DNA of 5,679 nucleotides from Elusimicrobiota bacterium (GTDB lineage Bacteria > Elusimicrobiota > Elusimicrobia > JACQJN01). The stretch is from positions 1-5,679 of the forward strand of contig JACQJN010000283.1 of assembly GCA_016205085.1 (NCBI GenBank), in the 5' to 3' direction. The notes beneath the pieces are model-generated. The model did not search any database. It was not told the DNA's origin and saw only the letters and a list, made by a program, of their open reading frames with translations. Positions 1-5,679 of the stretch are shown here, piece after piece (within the stretch, counting starts at the first letter, position 1; the number at the start of each line of letters is the position of its first letter). A program made the translations under genes and the position numbers.

Positions 1-560
1 ACCACCTGCTTGGCGTCTCCGGAAAAGGATCTAGCAACAAAGCTGCAACCCAGTTGAATAGCCACAGCAGCACAGTCAATGGTATCGAATGGATTTTCAG
101 CGCCTCCTTTCTGTTTAGAACCCGGATCCGCCGTCGCAGAAAACTGCCCTTTCGTCAAGCCATACACGCCGTTATTCTCAATAATGTAGATCATGGATAC
201 ATTTCGGCGAATCAAATGACAAAACTGTCCCATCCCGATAGAAGCGGTGTCCCCATCTCCGCTGACTCCTAATACCATCATGGATCTATTGGCCACCTTC
301 GCTCCCGTCGCGATAGAAGGCATCCGGCCATGGATCGCATTCAAACCGCAAGACCGAGAAAGAAAATAGGCCGGAGTCTTGGAGGAGCAGCCGATGCCGC
401 TCATCTTGGCCACTTGATGAGGGGGCACTCCATATTCATAGAATGACTGAATGATATGGCGGGTGATGGTATCATGGCCGCAGCCAGGGCAAAGGGTGGA
501 GGGAGCTCCCTTGTAAGATTCTGGAGTCAATCCCAACCGATTTGTTTTTTGTTCAGTCAT
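1..560 (-). CDS. korB: 2-oxoacid:ferredoxin oxidoreductase, beta subunit (KorB-like), C-terminus cut by the left window edge
   Basis: This is the thiamine-diphosphate and [4Fe-4S] subunit that decarboxylates a 2-oxoacid, transfers the acyl group to CoA and passes electrons to ferredoxin. I translated it by hand: 186 codons are visible, about two thirds or less of a normal beta subunit (roughly 280-340 residues). CPGCGH at residues 24-29 and GIGCSSKTP at 55-63 supply three cluster cysteines (C24, C27, C58); the fourth is expected near residue 209, beyond the edge. HGRMPSIATGAK (77-88) and SGDGD (100-104) followed by ENNGVYGLTKGQ (128-139) form the TPP-Mg2+ site. The GLTKGQ form is typical of 2-oxoglutarate-type enzymes; pyruvate enzymes usually differ here. 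The start is the ATG at 560, which overlaps the stop of the upstream alpha gene in an ATGA junction and has a strong Shine-Dalgarno. From context I infer 2-oxoadipate as substrate, but 2-oxoglutarate remains possible. Family assignment is very secure. Confidence 0.93.
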   Translation of the reverse strand, partial: MTEQKTNRLGLTPESYKGAPSTLCPGCGHDTITRHIIQSFYEYGVPPHQVAKMSGIGCSSKTPAYFLSRSCGLNAIHGRMPSIATGAKVANRSMMVLGVSGDGDTASIGMGQFCHLIRRNVSMIYIIENNGVYGLTKGQFSATADPGSKQKGGAENPFDTIDCAAVAIQLGCSFVARSFSGDAKQV

Positions 561-2428
561 TCTCCTCCTGCCGCCATAGTGGGAATACTTTCCTGCACGG
601 ATTCCAGTGTTCCCTTCTTGGAAATAGTCTCCACCACCACCTCGGATGGGATGGGAAAACCGCTGTAATGCAGTAGGGATTGAATCTTGGCCGACTCTTT
701 AGGTTCCAACTCCAGTCTGAGCAGCTGAGCCACCTGCCCATCGCGATTTTGTTCCACCACAAATACCTTGCTGCATTTAGAGAAAAACTTCTGGAGGATT
801 TCCGACTGAAAGGGATAGGCACGCAGCCTCAAATAATTCGTTTTGATGCCATTCGCTTTTAAGAGTTCCCGGGATTCTTCCATGACCTGATCGGAAGATC
901 CATAGGCCAAGATTCCCATTTTCGCTCCAGGCATATAATCTTCCACGGGAGGCGGAACAAATTTTCTGGCCGTCTCAAATTTCTTAACCAGACGATCGAG
1001 GTTCCTCTGATAGGCGCTCCCGTCCTCCGTATAGGCCGCCTGTTCATTATGGCCGCTCCCTCGTGTAAAGTAAGCCGCCAGGGGGTGAGGATTTCCCGGA
1101 AGGGTGCGGTAGCAGATGCCGTCCCCATCCACATCCCGATAACGTTCAAAGCCGCCCAAGCGCACAATGTCCTCATCCGTGAGTACCTTTCCTCGGTCAT
1201 AGGGCCTCTCGGGATACGGGAAACCATCCGTCAGCCACAAGTTCATCCCTAAATCTAAATCGCTCATCACAAAAATAGGAGTTTGGAATCTATCCGCCAG
1301 ATCAAAAGCAAGCATGGAAAAATCAAAACACTCCCGCACCGTAGCGGGCATAAGCATGATGTGTTTGGTATCTCCATGGGAGAGGGTGGAAACAAACTGA
1401 ATATCTCCCTGAGCCGTCCGAGTCGGCAAGCCGGTGGAAGGCCCGATCCTTTGAATATCGAAAACGACCGCGGGAACCTCTCCATAATATCCCAGACCTG
1501 CGAATTCCGACATGAGACAAATGCCGGGCCCCGAGGTGGCCGTCATGGCCCTGGCCCCGGCCCAGCTGGCTCCGATCACGATGCCCAAAGCCGCGATTTC
1601 GTCCTCCGCCTGCACCACGCAGAACTTCTTTTTCCCGGAAGAATCCCTGCGGTATTTTTCAAAAAGAGGGATGAGGGTTTCAGTCAGGCTGGAAGCGGGA
1701 GTAATGGGATACCACGCCGCCACCGTGCATCCTCCAAAAAGACAGCCCAAGGCCGCCGCGGTGTTTCCCTCGATAAGAATCTTCCCCTGAGTTTTATTGC
1801 TGCGCTCAATATAAAAGGGGTCCTGTTTTTTTATATTCTCCCGCACATATTTTCTTCCCAGCTCGATCGTATCCAAATTAATTTTGACGGCCCTTTCCTT
1901 GTTTCGCAGCTGGTGCCGGATGGATCCCTCCACCGCAGAATTTTCAATGCCTAATAGTTCCGCCAATACCCCCACGGTAATCATATTGGTAAGAGGTTTT
2001 TTAAGTTTCACATCGGCGATATGGCGAGCAGCCAATTGAGAGAACGGAACAGGATAGTAGACAACATCCTTCCTTTTGGCGGATCCCGTCAGAACATAGT
2101 CCGACTCATAAACGACCACCCCTCCCGATCTCACCCGGGGTATATCCTGCAGATAGGTGGAAGGGTTTAAGCACACCACGATATCCAACGTGCGTTTTCT
2201 CGCCAGGTAGCCTTTTTCATTTACCCGCATAATATACCAAGTGGGCAATCCCGCGATGTTGGAGGGAAAAATATTTTTGGGGCCCACCGGAACCCCCATC
2301 CTGAAGATGGCCTTGGTAAGAATCAAGTTGGAAGTTTGAGAGCCCGATCCGTTAACCGTCGCCACCTCAATGGTAAAATCGTTAACAATCTTATTTTCGC
2401 TCTTCGCTCTTCGCTCTTCAAAAGGCAT
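557..2428 (-). CDS. korA: 2-oxoacid:ferredoxin oxidoreductase, fused gamma-alpha subunit (KorA-like)
   Basis: A 623-residue subunit that partners the following beta gene. Residues about 18-205 are the gamma domain, beginning with the glycine motif VNGSGSQTSN (25-34). Residues about 219-450 are the pyrimidine-binding alpha domain with WYPITPASSLTE (239-250), QAEDEIAALG (273-282), TSGPG (298-302) and QRIGPSTGLPT (326-336). Residues about 498-600 are the C-terminal alpha/beta domain ending the family. No ferredoxin-like cysteine cluster is present, so there is no fused delta subunit. The order gamma then alpha in one chain, followed by a separate beta, is the known two-gene KorAB layout. I chose the ATG at 2428: it overlaps the glutaryl-CoA dehydrogenase gene by 11 nt. 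Its Shine-Dalgarno is weak (GGGA at 2433-2436, spacer 4; GGGAGA at 2441-2446, spacer 12), suggesting coupling to translation of the gene before. An ATG at 2464 in the same frame would add 12 residues lying inside the upstream gene. Substrate 2-oxoadipate is inferred from neighbours; 2-oxoglutarate is the main alternative. Confidence 0.92.
   Translation of the reverse strand: MPFEERRAKSENKIVNDFTIEVATVNGSGSQTSNLILTKAIFRMGVPVGPKNIFPSNIAGLPTWYIMRVNEKGYLARKRTLDIVVCLNPSTYLQDIPRVRSGGVVVYESDYVLTGSAKRKDVVYYPVPFSQLAARHIADVKLKKPLTNMITVGVLAELLGIENSAVEGSIRHQLRNKERAVKINLDTIELGRKYVRENIKKQDPFYIERSNKTQGKILIEGNTAAALGCLFGGCTVAAWYPITPASSLTETLIPLFEKYRRDSSGKKKFCVVQAEDEIAALGIVIGASWAGARAMTATSGPGICLMSEFAGLGYYGEVPAVVFDIQRIGPSTGLPTRTAQGDIQFVSTLSHGDTKHIMLMPATVRECFDFSMLAFDLADRFQTPIFVMSDLDLGMNLWLTDGFPYPERPYDRGKVLTDEDIVRLGGFERYRDVDGDGICYRTLPGNPHPLAAYFTRGSGHNEQAAYTEDGSAYQRNLDRLVKKFETARKFVPPPVEDYMPGAKMGILAYGSSDQVMEESRELLKANGIKTNYLRLRAYPFQSEILQKFFSKCSKVFVVEQNRDGQVAQLLRLELEPKESAKIQSLLHYSGFPIPSEVVVETISKKGTLESVQESIPTMAAGGE
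564..569 (-). promoter_or_regulatory. ribosome binding site of the beta subunit gene
   Basis: Reading on the minus strand, AGGAGG is followed by GAGA... with only three bases between the AGGAGG block and the ATG at 560, or a better-spaced overlapping GGAGG register slightly upstream. It lies inside the last codons of the alpha gene and fixes the beta start together with the ATGA overlap. Confidence 0.75.
2398..2418. repeat. three perfect tandem copies of a 7-bp unit (CGCTCTT on the plus strand)
   Basis: The unit repeats three times without mismatch, starting at 2398, 2405 and 2412. It runs from the stop codon of the glutaryl-CoA dehydrogenase gene into the first codons of the alpha subunit gene, where it encodes the charged stretch EERRAKSE (residues 4-11). 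Because seven is not a multiple of three, loss or gain of one unit would shift the frame of the alpha gene relative to the ATG at 2428. Confidence 0.85.
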
Positions 2429-3674
2429 TGTATCCCGTGATCTCCCGCCCCACCACGAACGCATGCACTTCGTGGGTACCTTCGTATTTCTTTACCACCT
2501 CCAGATTCCTGAAGTGCCGTCCCGAATGATAGGCGTCAAAAGTAAAAACATCCGCGGGAAGAAGCTCCACGCACATGCGAGCCACCTCGCAAGCCTTGGA
2601 AACGTTGTTATATTTAGCCATGGATACATGGGCATAAGATAATTTTCCCTGATCCTTCAATCTCCCCAATTGATAGGAAAGCATCTGGCTGTTTTCAATT
2701 TCATTCAAAGCCCAAACCAATTTTCTTTGGACCTCCTGTTTTTGAGCTAAAGGAACTCCGAACATATTCCTTTCCTTGGTGACACGAAGAACCTCTTCAA
2801 AACAGGCTCGCGCCGCCCCCACCACTCCCCAACAGATGCCGTACCGAGCTTCCGTCAGGCAGGAAAGGGGAGAAGCCAAATCCTTGCCGGGGGGGCGAAC
2901 CGTTTGCGGCAAAAGATTCTCCTCTGGAATTTCGCATTTGGAAAAAGAAAGAGAGGAGGCCACTCCCGCCCGGAATGTCCACTTTTCCTCGGAGCGATTG
3001 GAAAAACCGGGAGTCCCTTTCTCCACCAAAAACCCGCGGATACCCTCGGAGGTTTTGGCCCACACGACCGCCACATCCGCAAAACCGTTTGTGATCCATA
3101 CCTTGTTGCCGTTTAAAACCCAGGCATGCCCCTTTTTGATCGCGGTGGTCATCATGTTTCCGGGGTCCGATCCTCCCTGGGGTTCCGTCAAACCAAAACA
3201 GGCCAGTTTCTCTCCGCGATGCAAAACAGGCAGCCATTTTTTCTTCTGTTCCTCGGAAGCATATCGAGTGATGGCGAACATGCACAAAGAGCTTTGCACC
3301 GAAATCAAACTTCTTAAGGTTGAATCTCCCGCCTCCAATTCTCGAAGGGCTGCTCCGTAGGCGGTATGGCTGATAGGCTCGAAAGAAGCATCCCCCGAAT
3401 ATTTTCCGAGCTCAATCAAATTCAACCCGAAAATTCCCAGATTCTCCGCCACTTTTCTGGCCGTGGACCGGATCATTTCTTCTTGAGACTTAAACGGCGC
3501 AATCACTCCCTTATCCCAAGTTTGGATATGCGGCAGGATTTCTTTTTTGACAAAGGCCCGCGCCGTATCCCGGACCATCTTCTCTTCCTCCGTCAGGGAA
3601 AGCTCATCGGTCCGGTAATAGTCCGAAGGATCTACTTTGGGTTTAGCTGTTTTTATCTCCATCGTGTGTGTCAA
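2418..3674 (-). CDS. gcdH: glutaryl-CoA dehydrogenase (acyl-CoA dehydrogenase family)
   Basis: FAD enzyme that oxidises glutaryl-CoA and, in most members, decarboxylates it to crotonyl-CoA, giving electrons to ETF. The 418 residues match family length. Residues about 25-155 are the helical N-domain, with ELEAGDSTLRSLISVQSS (112-129) in which R121 corresponds to the human arginine (Arg94, mature numbering) that holds the glutaryl carboxylate. CFGLTEPQGGSDP (159-171) and WITNG (193-197) are the FAD and substrate strand motifs. ARYGICWGVVGAA (276-288) and GRLKDQ (337-342) are typical of glutaryl-CoA dehydrogenases. The end carries KKYEGTHEVHAFVVGREITG (395-414) with E398 as catalytic base after Y397. 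The tyrosine and E114 match residues reported for decarboxylating enzymes. Oddly, the usual GGNG near residue 373 is replaced by PADV. The start is probably TTG at 3674 with Shine-Dalgarno AGAGGG six bases upstream; an ATG at 3662 in frame is the alternative. It overlaps the aldehyde dehydrogenase gene by 32 nt (20 nt with the ATG). Confidence 0.93.
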   Translation of the reverse strand: MTHTMEIKTAKPKVDPSDYYRTDELSLTEEEKMVRDTARAFVKKEILPHIQTWDKGVIAPFKSQEEMIRSTARKVAENLGIFGLNLIELGKYSGDASFEPISHTAYGAALRELEAGDSTLRSLISVQSSLCMFAITRYASEEQKKKWLPVLHRGEKLACFGLTEPQGGSDPGNMMTTAIKKGHAWVLNGNKVWITNGFADVAVVWAKTSEGIRGFLVEKGTPGFSNRSEEKWTFRAGVASSLSFSKCEIPEENLLPQTVRPPGKDLASPLSCLTEARYGICWGVVGAARACFEEVLRVTKERNMFGVPLAQKQEVQRKLVWALNEIENSQMLSYQLGRLKDQGKLSYAHVSMAKYNNVSKACEVARMCVELLPADVFTFDAYHSGRHFRNLEVVKKYEGTHEVHAFVVGREITGYNAF

Positions 3675-5160
3675 TCTGTGCCCTCTGGAGCGTGCCGGAA
3701 TAATCTACGTATACCGCCTTCCACTCCGAAAAAATCTCCAGGGCCGTCGTCCCGGCTTCCCGATGGCCGTTGCCCGTTTGCTTGACTCCCCCGAAAGGCA
3801 AATGCACCTCTGCGCCGATCGTTGGCGCATTGATATAGGTGATCCCCGTCTCCATGTCCTGGATCGCACGCATGACCCGGTTGACATCCTGGGTATAGAT
3901 CGAACCGGAAAGGCCGTAGACGGTGGAGTTTAGAACTTCCATGGATTCCTCGAAAGATTTCACCCTGATCAAAACCGCCACCGGCCCGAAGATTTCTTCC
4001 TGAGAAATTCTCATCTTGGAAGTTCCCTCAAAAACAGTGGGTTTAAAGAAGAATCCTTTCCCGCATTCCCCTTCCGTATATCTTTCTCCTCCCGCTAAAA
4101 GTTTGGCGCGGTCCTTATGCTTGCCGATTTCCACATATTCCTGCACTTTTTTAAGCTGGCTGCGGTTGATCATAGGACCCATCTCGGTGGACTCCTCCAA
4201 GCCGTTCCCCACTTTAATCCTCTTGACCCGCTCCACAAAACGCTCCTCAAATTCCTTAAACACCTTCTCATGAACCAGGACCCGGCTGGTAGCGGTACAC
4301 CTCTGCCCCGCGGTGCCGAAAGCTCCCCACAAAGCCCCCTCAATGGCCAGATCCAGTTTGGCATCCTCCATGACGATCTGGGCATTCTTTCCACCCAACT
4401 CCAGATTGCATTTTTTAAACGCCTTTCCACACGAAGCACCGATCTGAGAACCCACAAAGGAGGAACCGGTAAAGGAGATCAAATTTACATCGGGATGCTC
4501 CAGCAAGTATTTGCCGGCAGTGGATCCTCTCCCATGAACCAAGTTCACGACCCCAGGCGGAACCCCCGCCTCCTCCAAGGCCCGCACCAGATGCACCGCA
4601 GATTCCGGAGTATCGGAGGCAGGTTTCAAAATCAACGTATTGCCGCAGATCAACGCCGGAAATATTTTCCAAGAGGGAATGGCGGTGGGAAAATTCCATG
4701 GTGTGATGAGTCCGCAGATGCCCACCGGCATCCGAACGGACATGGAGAATTTGTTGGGCAACTCCGAGGTAGTGGTCTGGCCGAACAAACGCCGCCCTTC
4801 TCCCGCATAATAAAACGCGGTATCAATCGCCTCCTGCACATCCCCCCTGGTTTCCTTCAATATCTTTCCCATCTCTTTGGTTTGGGCCCGCGAAATCTCT
4901 TCCTTCTTGGCCGCAAGGATCTGCATGGCTTTGAGCAATATCTCTCCCCTCTTGGCTACCGGCACCTTGCGCCACGAATGAAAGGCCTTCCTGGCAAACT
5001 GAACCGCTCGATCCACATCCTCGGCAGTGGAATCGGGATAAAAGTCTATCACTTCCTCTGTGGCGGGATTAATATTCTCAAAACTTCCCCCCTTAGAAGA
5101 CCGCCCCCATTTTCCCCCAATGAAGTTAAAAGCTCCATGCACCGCCTTCTTGGTCGTCAT
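3643..5160 (-). CDS. NAD(P)+-dependent aldehyde dehydrogenase, probable 2-aminoadipate 6-semialdehyde dehydrogenase
   Basis: Soluble aldehyde dehydrogenase of 505 residues, the normal length for the superfamily. Seen, in this numbering: TPWNFP with N156 for the oxyanion hole, LKPA with K179 for cofactor binding, FTGS...G (230-237) for the Rossmann turn, LELGGKN with general base E254, GQRC with nucleophile C288 exactly 34 residues later as in canonical members, and EEIFGP with E389. The C-terminus has PFGGVKQTGNGHREAG, usual in the family. The family oxidises an aldehyde to a carboxylate through a thioester at the cysteine. From the neighbours (lysine/saccharopine dehydrogenase before, glutaryl-CoA dehydrogenase after) I infer 2-aminoadipate semialdehyde as substrate; glutarate semialdehyde or 2-oxoglutarate semialdehyde cannot be excluded by motif. 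The arginine before C288 is also present in aminoadipate semialdehyde dehydrogenases but is not specific. The ATG at 5160 fits family N-termini and has a good Shine-Dalgarno; an in-frame ATG at 5190 (515 residues) also has one. Confidence 0.93.
   Translation of the reverse strand: MTTKKAVHGAFNFIGGKWGRSSKGGSFENINPATEEVIDFYPDSTAEDVDRAVQFARKAFHSWRKVPVAKRGEILLKAMQILAAKKEEISRAQTKEMGKILKETRGDVQEAIDTAFYYAGEGRRLFGQTTTSELPNKFSMSVRMPVGICGLITPWNFPTAIPSWKIFPALICGNTLILKPASDTPESAVHLVRALEEAGVPPGVVNLVHGRGSTAGKYLLEHPDVNLISFTGSSFVGSQIGASCGKAFKKCNLELGGKNAQIVMEDAKLDLAIEGALWGAFGTAGQRCTATSRVLVHEKVFKEFEERFVERVKRIKVGNGLEESTEMGPMINRSQLKKVQEYVEIGKHKDRAKLLAGGERYTEGECGKGFFFKPTVFEGTSKMRISQEEIFGPVAVLIRVKSFEESMEVLNSTVYGLSGSIYTQDVNRVMRAIQDMETGITYINAPTIGAEVHLPFGGVKQTGNGHREAGTTALEIFSEWKAVYVDYSGTLQRAQIDTHDGDKNS
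3681..3686 (-). promoter_or_regulatory. ribosome binding site supporting a TTG start for glutaryl-CoA dehydrogenase
   Basis: AGAGGG on the minus strand sits six bases before the TTG at 3674 but 18 bases before the in-frame ATG at 3662. The spacing therefore favours the TTG. It is embedded in the coding sequence of the upstream aldehyde dehydrogenase. Confidence 0.6.
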
Positions 5161-5167
5161 TTTATTT

Positions 5168-5173
5168 CCTCTC
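5168..5173 (-). promoter_or_regulatory. ribosome binding site of the aldehyde dehydrogenase (ATG at 5160)
   Basis: GAGAGG lies seven bases before the ATG at 5160 within a longer purine run (AGAGAGAGGAAATAAA). This is the preferred start because it leaves a leader of the length usual for the family. Confidence 0.6.
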
Positions 5174-5195
5174 TCTAGTATTGTGGTCATAAAAT

Positions 5196-5201
5196 TCTCC
5201 C
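5196..5201 (-). promoter_or_regulatory. second possible ribosome binding site, for the upstream ATG at 5190
   Basis: GGGAGA lies five bases before an in-frame ATG at 5190, in the gap after the lysine/saccharopine dehydrogenase stop. It competes with the site at 5168-5173; either could be the true initiation signal for the aldehyde dehydrogenase. Confidence 0.45.
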
Positions 5202-5225
5202 GTGCAAAGTTAAACGTAAGATTTT

Positions 5226-5679
5226 TTATACCGAGGCTAAGTTTCGGATAGTCTCCTGAATCTTTATCCCCCTTCTGCGAATCTCATCGATAAATGGCCT
5301 GGCCGGAACAGCCGTTTCTACCGGCAAAGCTCCGACCGCCTTGATCCGATCCTGCACCAACATCCGAAAAACGACCGCCGCCGAAAACCCCGTAGTCCGT
5401 TCCATCGCCGAAAATCCCGTGCGGTCGTCATGGAAATCCAATACGTCATACACCAGCTCCATGGGCTGGCCATTTTTGGTTCCGCGGACACAAACCCGCA
5501 AGGCCACCAGATCCTTGTCCTCAGGAAAAGCCAAGCGCGGCCCCACCAATTCCATGAAAAGTTTGCGAGGAGATATCTTGAAACCATCGGCCCGCATGGG
5601 CTTTTCCTCAAAAAAGCCCAAATCCTTTAAAAATTTCACCTTCTCAAAATGTCCCGGATAGCGCAGCGTCTTGTACTCG
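5226..5679 (-). CDS. saccharopine dehydrogenase / L-lysine 6-dehydrogenase family protein, N-terminus cut by the right window edge
   Basis: The last 150 codons and the TAA stop (5226-5228) are visible; the frame is open to the edge, so the gene begins outside. The first visible residues read EYKTLRYPGHFEK, the signature of the C-terminal domain of saccharopine dehydrogenase-like proteins. A GTG at 5639 is simply an internal valine, not a start. The later stretch (KISPRKLFMELVGPRL, then LRVCVRG, and MERTTGFSA) keeps the spacing I recall for this family, including the Geobacillus L-lysine 6-dehydrogenase. Two roles fit: NAD(P)+ cleavage of saccharopine to glutamate and 2-aminoadipate semialdehyde, or direct oxidative deamination of lysine to the same semialdehyde (as its cyclic imine). 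Both feed the aldehyde dehydrogenase encoded downstream. The Rossmann domain and most substrate residues lie outside, so I cannot choose. The C-terminus ends RGIKIQETIRNLASV. The next gene starts 35 or 65 nt later with no terminator-like hairpin between, consistent with one transcript. Confidence 0.88.
   Translation of the reverse strand, partial: EYKTLRYPGHFEKVKFLKDLGFFEEKPMRADGFKISPRKLFMELVGPRLAFPEDKDLVALRVCVRGTKNGQPMELVYDVLDFHDDRTGFSAMERTTGFSAAVVFRMLVQDRIKAVGALPVETAVPARPFIDEIRRRGIKIQETIRNLASV

Larger units (their letters stand above)
1..5679 (-). other. lysine / 2-aminoadipate catabolic operon (five genes, both ends open)
   Basis: Five co-directional genes with one short gap (35 or 65 nt) and then overlaps of 32, 11 and 4 nt form a single transcription unit as far as the window shows. 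The encoded steps join in order: formation of 2-aminoadipate semialdehyde, its oxidation, CoA-dependent oxidation of a 2-oxoacid with ferredoxin, and glutaryl-CoA oxidation. The aminotransferase, the electron transfer flavoprotein and the ferredoxin are not in the window. The promoter and the terminator must lie outside. The operon call is inferred from spacing and direction; the pathway call is inferred from family membership. Confidence 0.75.

Noticed and set aside
1283..1954. A 223-codon open frame on the plus strand
   Set aside because: Antisense to the alpha subunit domain with strong family motifs; the translation resembles no family I know.
2776..3360. Overlapping open frames on both strands within glutaryl-CoA dehydrogenase
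   Set aside because: The conserved dehydrogenase sequence runs unbroken through the region, and the alternative frames have no motifs or plausible starts.
4117..5178. A 353-codon open frame on the plus strand
   Set aside because: It lies wholly antisense to the aldehyde dehydrogenase, whose motifs are unmistakable. Its translation shows no recognisable domain and low-complexity His/Arg/Pro-rich composition typical of an antisense shadow.
5191..5225. Possible internal promoter in the short gap before the aldehyde dehydrogenase
   Set aside because: A TTGCAC-like hexamer is present on the minus strand but there is no properly spaced -10 element before the start codon, and the gap is too short to support the claim.
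5226..5639. A separate 137-residue gene starting at the GTG at 5639
   Set aside because: The frame stays open upstream to the window edge and the residues before it (EYKTLRYPGHFEK) are part of the conserved family domain, so this is the end of a longer gene.
1..5679. CRISPR, tRNA, rRNA, insertion sequence or defence-system genes
   Set aside because: Apart from short gene junctions the whole window is occupied by five recognisable metabolic genes; no inverted terminal repeats, spaced direct repeats or RNA gene signatures were seen.

Overview
The window is one tightly packed, single-direction bacterial gene cluster. Every supported gene is on the minus strand, so transcription runs from base 5679 towards base 1. 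The order is: (i) the C-terminal end of a saccharopine dehydrogenase / L-lysine 6-dehydrogenase family protein, cut by the right edge; (ii) a complete NAD(P)+ aldehyde dehydrogenase; (iii) a complete glutaryl-CoA dehydrogenase; (iv) a complete fused gamma-alpha subunit of a 2-oxoacid:ferredoxin oxidoreductase; (v) the N-terminal two thirds or so of its TPP and iron-sulfur beta subunit, cut by the left edge. No RNA gene, mobile element, CRISPR array or phage gene is visible. The only gap between genes is the short stretch after the first gene (35 to 65 nt, depending on the start chosen for the second). The other junctions overlap by 32, 11 and 4 nt.

Together the genes read as a lysine catabolism operon of the 2-aminoadipate type. 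The first enzyme makes 2-aminoadipate 6-semialdehyde, either from saccharopine or directly from lysine. The aldehyde dehydrogenase oxidises it to 2-aminoadipate. An aminotransferase not present in the window would give 2-oxoadipate. The ferredoxin-dependent oxidoreductase would convert 2-oxoadipate to glutaryl-CoA, CO2 and reduced ferredoxin. Glutaryl-CoA dehydrogenase would give crotonyl-CoA and CO2. In animals the 2-oxoadipate step uses a lipoamide-dependent dehydrogenase complex (DHTKD1 type). A ferredoxin-linked KorAB-type enzyme embedded next to glutaryl-CoA dehydrogenase is the most interesting point of the window. This pathway assignment is inferred from family membership and gene context; no substrate is proven by sequence alone.

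The organism is a bacterium: purine-rich Shine-Dalgarno sequences, a likely TTG start, and overlapping genes in an operon. I cannot name a phylum. A ferredoxin-linked enzyme suits an anaerobe, but two-gene KorAB enzymes also occur in aerobes, so lifestyle cannot be decided. All internal genes are intact, with no frameshift or premature stop seen.
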